This document shows, in pieces, positions 50,901 to 62,265 of a DNA stretch of 64,000 bases (position 1 is its first letter; each line of letters starts with the position of its first letter). The translations under genes and the position numbers were made by a program. Origin of the DNA: Lates calcarifer (taxonomy: Eukaryota > Chordata > Actinopteri > Centropomidae); the NCBI RefSeq assembly GCF_001640805.2, contig NC_066844.1, forward strand, positions 8,092,053 to 8,156,052. The letters run 5' to 3'. The notes below the pieces were generated by a model that was given only the letters and a program-made list of their open reading frames with translations, searched no databases and was not told the DNA's origin.

Positions 50901-53900
50901 ACTCAGGGTCACACCCCTATCTGAGACCTTTTCATACCATTCAGAGAAGCCTTACGTGTAAAAAGGGTGCTCCCTGTCCTCTTTGTTCAGTGCTACTCAA
51001 CACAAAAACTTGGTCAAAGATCAGCAAACCTACTGAGACAATATAGCGTGGGAGCAGGGAAGTGAGTGAAGCCAACCCTAGTTGTAGAGATACAGGCCAA
51101 GAGGGAAAACTCACTAACATGTAAGAGCAAACACTCGTAAAATGTATTCATATTCAGGCTTCTCAGGGGCAGCAGGATCTCACACTCCTGAGTGTGCTCT
51201 CCTGGGTCTATCTTATTCAATAGAATTCAAAAAGAAAAAAGTACTGACTGTATACCACCAAGCTTATTTCAGGTTGGGAAATAACTCACAAATCAACAGC
51301 ACTTCAATCCACCGCACTTTAGAAGAAATCTGCTACTGCTCTGAGGTCAAGTCCTGTTAAGAATGGAGCTGGTGTGTAAAACAGCTAACAGAGCATGGGA
51401 CAGAGACATGTTATCATACCAGTTTTTCTATTGTGTGAAAAAAATAGTCACCATACCACCAACAATTTCTTCTATTGTAACTGATTATTGTCATTTTCAT
51501 TAGAGGTTTTATTTGTTGACTGTATCAGTCAAAAAATTTAACTGGTATTTAGCTGTTAATTAGATGGATATTTCCATTAAAGGCCTATGCAGTTTGGTAC
51601 TAATTATAAGGGAAATGGACAAAGTGTATAATTAATGATAACAAATTGCTTAGGCCTCTCTTGGAAATATTATTGCAATTAATTGAGGGAAGTTTACAGA
51701 TGATTAGCTGGAAAATACAGGCGCTATAAAATAAAATAAAGCATTAGCCCCATGAAGGTCTGAGGACTGGAACATTGTAAATAAAGCACAAACGATCAAC
51801 AGAGTACAGGATTCTTTTGCTCTTTTATGACTATTAACATGTAGGAAAACATGAATGGGTGCATGCATAGAGTTTTAGAGACACAGACAGTGCATATGAA
51901 GCGATTTCCACTCAAATATCGACAAACAACCTGCTTTTATTAATGGTACTTTTAGTATGTTTGATATTAGTTCATTTGTAGGGTCCAACAAAGTTGCAAT
52001 ATACAGTTCATGGACTTGATGTCAGTTCAGATAGGAGAACCATTTTTTCCTCCTGTCATAACACAGACTAATAAGTGTATGAACTGAAGCTAAAGAAACT
52101 AATTCTAATACTTCCACCAAAAGAAATTTTATTTTCTATTGTGTAATGTTCTTTTGCTTTCCGGCTCCCTTGGAATGATGATACGTTCCGAGTATGTCAG
52201 ACAAACTTCTTACATATTCCCAGAAGAAGCTCAGTATTTGTGGACACAAGGATTTTTGAAATATTCACGCCACATATTTTTCCACTGCATGCTGCTACCT
52301 AACACCAATCAAGCTCAGCAACATTCCTGTGGTCATTGCTACATTCAACATATACTGTTACAGCTGGATTGAGCTTCAAAAGCACTGTCTATCCTCAGCT
52401 AAGCCAGCAAATGACACATCTCGAGTTTATAGGTATCCTGTGGCAGACAGTTCTCTCTCGCCTCGATGAGGGTGCACGTCTATGTAGCTTTTGTGCTGCT
52501 TTGTTAAAATATTACAGGTCAGAAATATGAGACATACTGCAGCAAGTTACAGAGCCTGTGCAAACAAAAATTCAATACTTTTGTCTAAATACCTGAATAT
52601 GGATGATGTTATTTTGGGATTTGTGCTTTCAGAATAATACAGGAGCATTTTTATTAGACTAATACTGACAACCAAGAAGATTTATTTCACTCAGCTAAAA
52701 CAGTCTGATGTGTTTAGAGATTTTTATCTAATACAGCTTTTAAGACCAGGAAGGAAGAGCAAGGCAGAGCTACCCTTTGGAGTTTTCTTGTGTATAATGA
52801 CGGTATATTTACACACATGGTGCGTGCATCCTGGAGTCTAACATGTTGAATGTGTTTCCTTCCATATCAAACAGTAGCAAATCTGGTTTTTGAACTTTTG
52901 AAACCTGCATTGTTCACATTTATTTGCTTGCAGTCTTCTTCTTCACTGCTTTTGCTGGTGCACTGCTGCATTTTACCACTGCCTGTAGATCGGTGGAATA
53001 GGGTGAGACCTCTGCACCCACCTGCTTGTGCACTAGACAGCAAAATGAGGGTCTGCTCATAAGAAAACACTGCTCCACAGCACGACTGGTGGTCCAAAAA
53101 CCCTACACAGTCTTTAAGCTATAATGCAATGTTAATATAACAAAAGTCAGTCAATATTTATTTCTACATCACATTACTGATACACGGACCAGCTCGTATG
53201 CAACTCTTGTTATGATTTAAAAGCCCTGCACACTCTACCATTCATTTTGGTGGATCAGACTTGGCTGTACTAGTGCGCTACGTGTTTCATAGCAACAAGA
53301 TTGGGGAAACACAATTAAATGGAGGGCAAAGAAGGTGGCAGGTATGACATTGAATCTCATATAAGCTGATAATCACAGCGCAACAAACAGAGTAGCTGCT
53401 GTGTTAAACTTTCATTTCATCTTTCGACAGATTTTTAATCTTCAACAAGTCACACGAAGTGTGTGTTTATTAGTATGTATTGTTTACCACGCTGTCGGTA
53501 CACAGAGCCATTGATTCCAGATGACATAGGTGGCATGTGCCATTTTGAATGCTGAATTGAAAAGAATGAAAAAAATCCCTAATTGGCTACAGGGTTTGGA
53601 GCACCCCCATTGATAAAGGTGCACCAGAGCTAACAGGAGAGTCAGAGGGAGATGTCAGTCAGTATTGTACACACCTCACACACAATCAACCAAAATGGTA
53701 AATCAGTGTGTGATGTTAATCACACCTGGTCTTCAACTTGGGTTTTCATAATGTGTGTGTTTTCATTTAAAAAACACACAGTGTCTGCAAGATAAGAACC
53801 CACAACCCCTTGTTATCCAGTTAAGTGCACTGCTCTGATAATACTATGTAGAGTCGAGATCTCCCAGAAGACAGATTGGACAGAAAGAGGTTACAGACCA

Positions 53901-56900
53901 TGCCTATACTTTCTCAAAGCAGCAGTATTCCTTTGGGACTGCAACCTGTGACCTTTTAAAGGTCTAATGAGGGTGAAAAATGACGAAAACTGACAGAGTA
54001 GACTGTGTTGATTTGTCGCCCACTGCTGACAGCAGGCCCCAGTGACACAGTTTGTAGTTGTTGACACCAGAAAGGAGAGGAGGTAAAATGAGTCTGTGGC
54101 CGTAAATGGCAGAGGCGGCACAGTGTGGAAACATTAGACTGTACCTGTCTCCCTCCAAGTGTATGACAGGGAATATGGCCTGCCAGGAGGGACAGGAGCA
54201 AGAGGATAGGGGAATACTTTATAATGGGAGAGAGACAGCGTGGGTGTTTATGTAAAAAAAGCAAACTCATATAGGATTCTAGAAAGATGATAATTTCCCT
54301 TCTTTCCTTATACTGAGTCATCCTCATGTGTTTGTTTTATTTTAATCAAGTTACAAATAAAATCACAGTCAGAGATACTCAGATATTTAGTCTCGCAAGT
54401 CCCTGCTGCAGCTACTAGAGTTGCAACTAATGACCGTTTTAGATATTAATCTTGTAATCTAGAATATCCCAACAAAAGCAACAAATACTTGTCACAGCTT
54501 ATAAGAAATAATTGTTTTAAAATTGCATAATTTGTCAAAAAACCCAGATGTAAACAGAAAATGGAGCAGAACCCTAATTTCTGGGAAGCTGTAACAAGCA
54601 AATGTTTTGTATTTAATGCGATAAAATACACATAATCTAACCTGTCAAATACATTTTCTGGTGACTGACTTATTGTTTCAGCTACATTCCTTTAGATAAA
54701 TAAGTATACCGTATACTACTTAGAACACCTCAGTTCTTCATTTATTACCTGAGACGTTGATTGAGGTGCCTGCATCGATGATTCCACTGTTTGGCCGGAC
54801 ACAGTACCGACGCGGCGCTGTCGTCTTCACCTTGAAACACACATTCCTGTCTGTTGGGTTGGAGAGCTTAAGATTTGTGGTGACCACGTCTGAGAATGGA
54901 CCTGTGTGGAGAGGAGACAAGGTGGAGACAAGGTTGAGGTAGTCTTTGAGAATTTGACAAATAAATATTAGATAATGTCCCCTAGAGAGTACAATCTTCA
55001 ACAGGAATTCATGATCAAAGGGTGTTGAGGCAAAGAACAGAAAAAAGACATTTCTTAAACTACACAAGTCACGATGAATGGCAACAAATCATAGTTACCT
55101 CATTTAAAACTGGACAGAGATCCATTTCAATGGTGATGTTAGCCAGTGACACTCTTAAGGGTTATGATCTCACACACATTAATTTCAAAGTACTATTCGT
55201 CATTTGTATTGTTTGAATGCCAAATGGTAGGAGAGAATGACACATGTACACAGACTGATGGAGAATCAAACTGCCACTGGCATACAATCTCAAACAAGCA
55301 CATAATGTGTTTGAGCTGTGCACTGAGCAAAGTGACATGCTAATATAAAGAAATGACTTTCTGTTAGTGAACTGATCAAAACACATCAAAATGCAAATCC
55401 ATCATACACTGCTGCAGAAGAATGACCACAGTTAAAAGGAAAAGAAAAACAGCTAGCCAAGGGCAGACTCAGCTCTTTGTATTATATTTTAAACATAATG
55501 TCTTTATACACTGACTTAACAAGGAAGACAGTAGAGTGGGAGCTTCATTTTACTGAGCAGATGTAATATATGGTTGATGATTTTCTCAATTAATTGATCA
55601 GTAATTTATTCTTTAAAAGGTCAGAAAATTGTGAAAAATGCCCACAACAACTTCCAAAAGTCCAAGATTTTGTACAACCAATACTCTAAAACCCAAAGAT
55701 ATCCATTTTTTTTTGTTTTATTTTTTTAGGTTATTTTTTGAGCTTTTTGCCTTTATTTGATTGGACAGTGAAGAGAGATAGGAAATAGAGAGAGAGAGTA
55801 GGTGAGTGACATGCAGTAAAGGTCCGGCCAGATCGGGAGTCGAACCAGGGACTCACTGCTCAGAGTGCTGTTATACAAAGCAGACACAGGCCAGAATGTT
55901 CATAAATTAGCTGAGTGAAATACCAGTGAGCAAAGCCTATTAAAAAATATGTGACATGTATGCTAACACGTTTAAATGTGGTTGACCAAGCCTTACTGGA
56001 TGTGACTTTAATTATAAGAGAATTCAACTTACAGCCCACAGTTTGGATCTTCTGCCACATATTTTCTTTATTTGACCTGACATTTAGATAAACAGGGTTT
56101 TACTGCCAATTCAACTACTGTAGATTTTTTATACATTTGACCTGAAGTTGTCCTCACAATAAATATTTCCTGTCTGTTTCTTACATTAAAATCCCAAATA
56201 TGTATCTCAGAAACACACCCTGGTGGGACGTAGACTATTGTAAATATATCATGGGTGCAAACTAAGGCATCTGTTTGTTTTTTTCTTTTTAATATTACTC
56301 TCTAGATTGATACAGACTACTGATGTCTAATCTGTCCCCTTGATTAAGAAAAACAATTCTACAAAAGTCTTTTTAAGAGTAGACAGTGTGTACAAATCTA
56401 TAAATCACAGTCTTCAACCACTGCACTGCCATGAGTGGAGTAGTTGATGCAGTTTGGCTTGAACTAATTACAGCTATCATTGTTGATGCAGGCCACATCT
56501 CTCTGAGACTCTCTTAGGGCCAGATGCATTAAGCTGCACAGATTTGTCAATAATGCAGAAAACCTTTACAATAAAAGCCACAGCAAAATAACACTGTGCC
56601 AAATCTAAAAGGTGAGTGAAGGTTAAGAGACTTATCTGTCCATGATGTAGGACTAGACTGTCAGTATTATGGGGTAAGTTATGACAATAGCTTCAAGTTT
56701 ATTTTCAAAAGGTGATGGTTTCAACCTTGACTTTAAGTCTACGTTTTGACACATTTGTCTGATCTTTACCATAAACCTTGGTGGACAACAGTTACATCCA
56801 ATTAGTATCTCATCATTTCTATCGGTTTTTACAGTTATATGGTTGTCAAAGTAATGCTCGACCTTAAGTAATACAGATGCTTCTATTATTTGAATCTACA

Positions 56901-59900
56901 CTCATTAATGTAAATGGGTTGGACATAATATTAGAAACAGTATTTTCAGTATGATGCAAAATAGTTTAAAAGCAGCACAAAGTTCAGCCTGCAAAGTAAC
57001 CATGAAGTTGTTCAATAAAGACGTCTCTAAAATGGGTTAAAAAAAAAAAGCTGAGCATTATAATCTTCATGAAGGTAGCATTTATTGCAAGTCAGTAGGC
57101 AACCCTATCTCCTAGAAATTACGACTGGATTACATTTTACACCAGGTATAAATATGATACATTTTTGTGATATTTCAAAAGTTTTTGAATTCCCAGTGTT
57201 TCTGCTCAAGTTTTTTTTCCGCAAACTGGAAATGCTCTCTCCTATTGATGTCACTTCTAGTCAGTTTAACGGCAGTAGCTGTTGTTAGGAAACAGTTCAT
57301 GTTTTTTTTAGGTCAGTTGAAGAAATGTCCAGATTTAAGAGCTGTTATTTCTATAAGTTGACTTAAAACAATCTATGCACCTATATAGATCTCATCCGTG
57401 TATGTCAGCCATCAATGAGCAACGCACCAGGCCTATTTGAACTGCTGATATAAGATGTGGGCAGCGCTTCAGAGGCAGCAGATATATTAAAAAGTATAGT
57501 TATTGCACTCACAGGTAATACCCGCCACGAGAGAAAGCAGCACTTCACACTCTGATTCATCCTAAAATGACGAATGAAGTGACTCAATTTCCACTTTGAT
57601 GTAAGGTTTTCTTTTCACTTTACGGGTAATGACATTAACAGAAAAGTAAAATGTGTTGAATATGAGAGCTCTAGTATGAGTGCAGTAAGAAAAGTACCAA
57701 AACATGCAACATCTAATCTGGCTAATGCACTGACCCTGGAGGGAGCCCAGACCCTAATGAGTCTTCTTTGACATTATTGGCACATAGCACATATTCTAAG
57801 GAGCCTCACTGGTCAGATATCTATAGCTTGTAATTGTGTATCACTTAAATGCTCCCTCACGAAACCCCAGTGTTACATGTCATTAATTTATTCCTGCTAT
57901 TGCTGGCAACAGTTTCTTTATTGACAGGACACTGCAGAAACTGTATCCAGATAACTGGCAAGCGTTAGTCACTCCTGTGTTTTCCTAATACCTCTAGTGA
58001 AAGTAAAGCTAATTCATAGTCAAGTGAAGGGCAATGACGAATGAATATGACTTCCCAAACTCAGTGGACACAGTGCCAAAACCACACATTTTACATCAGT
58101 CAGACTTACGGAAACCAAGTTTCATTTTAGAACTTTACAGTATCGCTTAAAAACCATATAAAACAAATATTATTCATGAAATATGCTGCATCCATGAAGG
58201 AGGTCCAAATTTATTTGCTGCTGCATATTAAGATCTCTTATTATCATACACATCATGGTTAGACACATGAGTATGAGCTGATTTGGGTTTTGAGACATTT
58301 TTGGTCTGGTGATGTTTTTCAAGCTGCTGGAGCAGTGAGAATATTTTCAGAAAAAGCACAACTCATGACTTCTTAAAAGTGTCAACAGTGAACCCAGCAT
58401 TTGTTGACCAACTTCCATTTATCCAAGTAACATTTTTAACTTGTGGTCTTATGCAACATTACAAGCCCCTCTGCTCAGTGAGGCCAAGTTTTCTAATCAA
58501 GTATAGTTCTCTAATGAAACAACAAAGGGCCACGAAAGTAGCTTTTATGCTGAGGATAAAGTTTGCAGTTGAGAGAAGCACACTGAAGCTGCATGAAAAC
58601 ATGGAGCTATTTCAGAATTAGCACATACACCAGATTGAAGATAAAGTTTCAGCTCAGCAAATATCCAGAGCAACTGACACTTCCTTTCCCCGTCGAGCAA
58701 AAACAGAGAGGAAATTCAGACCCTCACAAGCTTGGCCTAACATCTAAAGGCTTTTAATGAAAGGGACTCACACCACCAACTACTGTACACCTGATCTACT
58801 ACTTCCTGAAAGTTTCTCGGGATGCCGTCCATCTCACAAAACCCACAAATGGCAGTAAAAAAACTATTACGAAAAGCTGATATTTGAAGCTTTTGCCTTC
58901 CAAGGCTGGATTTTATAAATAGCACATAAAAAGTGGGGAGCTGGGAGATTTTTGTAAAGATCTGTTAATATTACCCCTGACGAAGATGAAAATTAATAAA
59001 AAATGAAAAAGCCCAGAACCTAACGTTTGAGAGTATTTGGTCCACAGATGGTTTGAACAGAGGCTAACAAGTTGCTACTGACAGACCTACTCCCTGTCCC
59101 CTGACGTTTCACATTGTGTGCCTACACATTATTTAGAGCTTGAGTATAGGAATGTGACTTGAGGCGCTGTTAGTATATTGAGGAAGACACATAGCTCCTT
59201 CTATCTGTTTAACACACAACACGTGATTTGACACTGTCTATATGTCTATGTACTGGTAACACTTTATTTTCAGGTCCTGTACTGTCCAGCTCATTTCCTG
59301 GAAACTTTCCTATAATTTCTATTACAATTAGTACCAAATTGCAAAGGCTTTTCTTGGAAATATCATGGTAATTAACAGCTACATATCAACAAATTTAAAG
59401 AAAATTAAGATGAAAATTTTCAAGAAATTATCTGTAAATCTGGGAGCTGTAAAATAAAGTGTTACCTATATACTCATTCCTGATTGGCTGGAATGTTTCC
59501 ATTAAAATCTTATAACACCACAAGTCAGTGCACAATGTATATTAAACTACAGGTAACCATAGCAACAGTGCCTCTGCTTCATGCTGAGTTATCAGTTTAA
59601 GGGTGAGGCTGATAATTCAATTTCCTGTTGTGAACAAATCCCATGAAAAGACCAAAACCAACAACACAGTACACTGATCAAACTAACAAGCATTGCCTGT
59701 ATATCCAGTGCCTTATACACTGCAGCTTATTCCCCCATGGCATTCAAAAACTATTTAAAATACATAGCTGAGCCACATGTCATACCAGTTAATCCCCACC
59801 AGCTATGCAAACATTTACTTCTGATTTGTTTCTTTAAAGATGTACATCTTCAGTTGGAACACATGGGCTTGAGGTTAAGAGCCACTGCCAGGATTTGAGA

Positions 59901-62050
59901 GTTGGAAAGAACTGAGAGATATTTTGGGTCTTTTCATTGGGATTTGGTGACAATAAATAAAACACAGAGTAACTCCAGCCTTATTTCTACATCGTCACTG
60001 GTGAAATAGGCCTCCCAACAAGTTAAATTGACAAAAAGCAAGCTTTAAAAATTGATAACAACTTGAACACAACTTCTCTATTTGCCTGTGGTATGGGGCC
60101 ATGGTGCAACTGTGATGTAATGTGCTCAGGGGTGTCTTATAAGAGTGGAAAAAAAGAAAACAGAGTAACAAGGCTCTGCAGAGGAAACTGTATTATGTCA
60201 TGGGTCAGGTCTACTTCGTCCATCATTTCCATACAACACCTCGTGGTGTATATTATTTCTTATGCAATTCACAGGCTCAACATGGACTCTGACACTGACC
60301 CTGTGTCTCATAGAACTCAGATAATTTATTACTATCATCAACACACAGGCAGCGTGAGCGTAACACCTTAATGTGTTGAATACTGTTATAATTTGCTATT
60401 ACAGTGTAATCAAGCGGCAACTAACAATTACTTTTATTACTGATCTATGAGCCATTTGGTCAATAAAATGTATGAAAATTATGAATAAAGTCCATCCATG
60501 TTTCAAAAAGCCTAAGGTGATTTAGTGTTTTGAGCACCTAATTTATTAATTCACTAATCGTTACAGCTCTTACAGTTAGAAAGTTAATACTTTAACTGCA
60601 CAACTGATGTTAACACCTACAGAAATATATCTCACTTGTCATCTTATTCATAGCGTGATCAATTAGATCAGTTTTGGTGTGAATCACTTAGCTGTGAAGC
60701 TAATCCAACTATAGTGACACACTCTGGCTTTTGTGACAAATAGAGGCATCATGCTGGATTTGTTGGAAGTGTCATTTTTGACTGCTTTGAGCCTCTCAAC
60801 CCAAAACACTAGGGGTGGGCAGATGAATCCCCAAAGTATGAATACTATTATAGTCACTATTTAGTCAGTTTTGGTCACTATTTAAACAAAAATGTCAAAC
60901 ACAGTGCTGTTTCTAACTTGTCATATATGATGATTTGATGCTTTTCATTGGTACACATCTTGATAAACTGGATATTGGAATGTTGGGCAACCAAAAGAAG
61001 TCATGTGAACATGTCCTTGGTCTCTGGGGAATTATAATGCCTATTTATTTATTTTATTCATTATTATTATTAGTATGTCACAATTTTGTGGCATTTTATG
61101 AACAAAACAACATATCAATTTATTAAAATAATGATCTGCAGATCATTAGTTGCAGCCTTGAGATGTCTTAAAACCTTATTCCTGATTAGAGTAAAAGTTT
61201 GACTGTTTTGAGGCTGTCCTCTAAACTACTGATAGTAATTGTAAGAAATGTATTAACTTCTTACTCCAAAGTGCAAGGTGGAATATTTCAAACTGTGTAA
61301 GGATGCCAATAATCTGTTATAAAATGACTACAATAGTACCATATGTGTTTATGTAACATTATCTGGGCCTAAAGCAACGTGACATCTTCCAGCCACATAC
61401 CGAGCCTCAGTCAAATGTCTATTGGCAACTGTAGATCCCAGACGAAAGGGAAAGTGGCATGTTGATGACCTGTAGCTAAAACATACTGAGCAGCAGAGGC
61501 TGCAGAGTTATACTGTTCTGTGATCTGTCAAGTTATTAAATGACAGCTGGCTGTCCAACAGAGCAGAGAGAGGGCTAATGCCAGCTAGCCAGACCTGCTA
61601 AGGATGTTGCAGCTCATGTGCAATTAAAGGTTGTGAATTTAGAGGGCAATAATGTTGTGACATGTTTATTATGATTGCCGTTTCCCTGTGGACATACGTT
61701 TCGTGTCTTGTACTGGTAGACTGAACTAGAGACTGCAGCATGGATGCATGACAGGGCCCGGCTAGCTTAGCCGTCGGAAGCTAATCCAGCTAGCTAGCTA
61801 GCTGTCAGTTGACCTGCCGTCCTCTCAGAGCAGTCTTATTCTTCTCATATGAGTGCAGTGTTATCAAAATGTGTGCTGAAGCTTCTCCCCGGTTTAGTTA
61901 CCGTAACATTGGCCTGCCCCCCCATCCGCCCCTGCGCCTGGCAGAGGCGCCCCCCCCCTTCAGTCCCAAAGCCGGGCCCTCCCCTCTCCTACCTCTGAAT
62001 TTCAGTTCGTGCTGAGGCTCCAAGAGCAGAACCTGTTCCGGCCTGGCCAT
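41812..62050 (-). CDS. vapb: VAMP-associated protein B, six coding exons (gene span)
   Basis: Spliced on the minus strand as complement(join(41812..41967, 44541..44720, 46272..46352, 48365..48468, 54749..54901, 61993..62050)): 732 nt, 243 residues plus stop, the same length I recall for human VAPB. Domains: MSP domain (about 7-124) with [14 protein letters not shown] at 46-59; coiled coil (about 163-200); tail anchor (224-243, [19 protein letters not shown]). VAP proteins sit in the ER membrane with the MSP domain in the cytosol. They bind FFAT motifs of lipid-transfer and tethering proteins at organelle contact sites. FFAT-pocket residues K87 and M89 are present, as are T46 and P56, the sites of human ALS-linked changes. 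VAPB rather than VAPA is supported by EDDGLRMRK (193-201), KKEEGLSAR (215-223) and KSLSSTLDD (156-164). Six-exon structure with every junction in frame; no breaks seen. Confidence 0.98.
43004..43215. repeat. Family B relic
   Basis: TAGAGCAGCAATGACATTAG, AAAATTAATCTTCAAATATT, TTTTTTCAAGTAAAATGCCA and AGTCAGATTAACTGAAAATT follow the family B order with heavy decay. Confidence 0.45.
43630..43815 (-). repeat. tRNA-like SINE relic
   Basis: Read on the minus strand it gives GTCGCCCACTAATCACAGG, GGTGGTTTGATCCCAAGTTC, AAGTGTCC, GACACTGAAATCCGGA and CTGCTCCGATGGTAGCTCA. This matches the widespread teleost element of form '...ggttcgatcccc...gaagtgtccttgggcaagacactgaacccc...ttgctccc'. GGTTTGATCCC resembles a Pol III B box. 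Contains a perfect 12-bp inverted repeat (43776-43787 and 43803-43814). Confidence 0.55.
43975..44260 (+). repeat. Non-LTR retrotransposon 3' end (5' truncated)
   Basis: Frame 43990-44052 reads [20 protein letters not shown], which resembles the last residues of teleost CR1/Rex-type reverse transcriptase ORFs ('RLRNSFFPRAIRLYN'). AT-rich 3' UTR-like sequence follows. Dead fragment. Confidence 0.5.
44541..44720 (-). CDS. vapb: vapb coding exon 5 (linker and coiled coil)
   Basis: Acceptor CCCACTTACAG ends at 44721; donor GTGAGT starts at 44540. Encodes residues 133-192: a serine-rich linker ([19 protein letters not shown]) and then the coiled coil [20 protein letters not shown] (163-182) continuing [10 protein letters not shown]. 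The linker is the least conserved part against human VAPB. Phase 0 on both sides. Confidence 0.97.
45003..45125. repeat. Interspersed repeat relic with internal duplication
   Basis: TTTTTAATCTCGGAAATTTA and CTTTAATCTCGGAAATTAAG in tandem, then TTTTTTTCTCAAAATATTAC and CCCCCTTCCCC: a common teleost repeat pattern. Confidence 0.45.
45882..45982. repeat. Perfect 23-bp inverted repeat (hairpin)
   Basis: Left arm 45882-45904 (AACTTAAGAAAACACATGCA then AAT) and right arm 45960-45982 are exact reverse complements, with a 55-nt spacer. Each arm ends inward in the POU octamer ATGCAAAT (45897-45904; reverse complement at 45960-45967). Lies in vapb intron 4. Confidence 0.9.
46272..46352 (-). CDS. vapb: vapb coding exon 4
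   Basis: Acceptor TGTCTCTCCAG ends at 46353. Encodes residues 106-132 ([20 protein letters not shown] at 106-125, then PVENEKT), the end of the MSP domain and start of the linker. Phase 0 on both sides, so skipping it keeps the frame. The donor GTAATT is weaker than those of exons 3 and 5 (both GTGAGT). Confidence 0.96.
46353..48364 (-). other. vapb intron 3
   Basis: 2.0 kb. No exon recognised. The part about 47000-48000 contains sequence that may be an old transposon (for example GCAGACAGCGGAAGGGGAGA near 47908), but I cannot name it. Confidence 0.75.
48365..48468 (-). CDS. vapb: vapb coding exon 3 (FFAT pocket)
   Basis: Acceptor TTTGTTTACAG ends at 48469; donor GTGAGT starts at 48364. Encodes residues 71-105: [20 protein letters not shown] (72-91), then [14 protein letters not shown] (92-105). 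K87 and M89, which contact FFAT peptides in the family, are both present. This exon is too short to show as a long open frame; it was found by following the conserved protein. Confidence 0.96.
50110..50450. repeat. Family B relic, near full length
   Basis: TGTTTGGTCTACAAAATATC, GGTGATGTCTATAAATGTCT, TAATTCTATAAACAGAGAAA, AAGAAACTAGAACC and TCACTAAAATAGTTCAGATT in the order I know for this teleost element, with an A-rich insertion at 50229-50264. Confidence 0.6.
50535..50690. repeat. Family B relic, 5' half
   Basis: AGGGCTGCAACTTAAAATTC, CTTTGTCTATAAAATATAAA and AGCAAATGTCCATCA; truncated. Lies about 85 bp from the previous copy. Confidence 0.55.
51590..51745. repeat. Relic related to the 59255 MITE
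   Basis: TTTGGTACTAATTATAAGGG, ATAACAAATTGCTTAGGCCT, CTCTTGGAAATATTATTGCA and GCTATAAAATAAAATAAAG parallel the inner part of 59290-59460 (CAAATTGCAAAGGC, TCTTGGAAATATCATGG, GCTGTAAAATAAAG). Confidence 0.5.
54415..54690. repeat. Family B relic
   Basis: TAGAGTTGCAACTAATGACC at the 5' end, AACCCTAATTTCTGGGAAGC inside, TTATTGTTTCAGCTAC at the 3' end; ends about 60 bp from vapb exon 2. Confidence 0.55.
54749..54901 (-). CDS. vapb: vapb coding exon 2 (MSP domain core)
   Basis: Acceptor CTCTCCACACAG ends at 54902; donor GTAATA starts at 54748. Encodes residues 20-70 plus the first base of Val71: [20 protein letters not shown] (21-40), then the MSP signature including P56. Phase 1 in and phase 1 out. 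Confidence 0.97.
55555..55700. repeat. Family B relic, partial
   Basis: ATTTTCTCAATTAATTGATC, AAAGGTCAGAAAATTGTGAA, AAAATGCCCACAACAAC and ACCCAAAGATATCCATTT. A SINE appears to abut or interrupt its 3' end. Confidence 0.55.
55700..55870 (-). repeat. tRNA-derived SINE
   Basis: On the minus strand a perfect B box GGTTCGACTCC (55846-55836) is followed by CGATCTGGCCGGACCTTTAC, TGCATGTCACTCACC, a CTCTCTCT tract, CCAATCAAATAAAGGCAAAA and AGCTCAAAAAATAACC. This is the common teleost SINE layout. The A box is not clear, so the 5' end is probably truncated. Confidence 0.65.
59255..59466. mobile_element. hAT-like MITE (212 bp)
   Basis: Perfect 16-bp terminal inverted repeats GGTAACACTTTATTTT (59255-59270) and AAAATAAAGTGTTACC (59451-59466). 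The flanks TATGTACT and TATATACT match at 7 of 8 bases, consistent with an 8-bp hAT-type target duplication. No coding capacity. Confidence 0.75.
60405..60580. repeat. Family B relic, near full length
   Basis: CGGCAACTAACAATTACTTT, CATTTGGTCAATAAAATGTA, AAAGCCTAAGGTGATTTAGT and the end CACTAATCGTTACAGCTCT show both inverted ends of the family. Confidence 0.6.
61115..61160. repeat. Family B end with perfect 20-bp palindrome
   Basis: TAATGATCTGCAGATCATTA at 61129-61148 is a perfect palindrome, followed by GTTGCAGCC, the family B terminus. Confidence 0.55.
61787..61804. repeat. 18-bp palindrome of CTAG units
   Basis: CAGCTAGCTAGCTAGCTG, a perfect palindrome at the edge of the vapb CpG island. 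Confidence 0.9.
61993..62050 (-). CDS. vapb: vapb coding exon 1
   Basis: ATG at 62050-62048, context GATATGG. Encodes [19 protein letters not shown] plus the first base of Gly20. Donor GTAGGA begins at 61992. It aligns residue for residue with the start of human VAPB. The exon sits in a CpG-rich island, as expected for the first exon of a housekeeping gene. Confidence 0.95.
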
Positions 62051-62265
62051 ATCCCAACAGCTGGAGCGGGGTTATCGCACTGCAACCAGTTCCTGTCGGT
62101 TACCTCCGTGTTAGGATGTTGTTGGGTGCTGCAAAGTCCGCGGAGTTATTTTATCAATGAATTAGCGGGTGGATATCCTGATCCTGTCCCCCCCCGGTCA
62201 CTGGTGCTACTCGAGCTGCTAACGGCTGTTGTGATGCAGCAGGAAGGGAGTGAGAGACAGCCCGG

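Larger units (their letters stand above)
48469..54748 (-). other. vapb intron 2
   Basis: 6.3 kb. Contains family B relics at 50110-50450, 50535-50690 and 54415-54690, an A-rich run (50229-50264), and a relic related to the MITE at 59255 (about 51590-51745). No other gene seen. Confidence 0.8.
54902..61992 (-). other. vapb intron 1
   Basis: 7.1 kb. Contains family B relics (55555-55700, 60405-60580, 61115-61160), a tRNA-derived SINE (55700-55870), a hAT-like MITE (59255-59466) and palindromes at 61129-61148 and 61787-61804. No other gene seen. Confidence 0.85.

Noticed and set aside
41812..62050. Calling the minus-strand gene VAPA
   Set aside because: The exon 5 and 6 segments ([27 protein letters not shown] and the VVGVIVGK anchor) match VAPB and not VAPA, whose tail differs.
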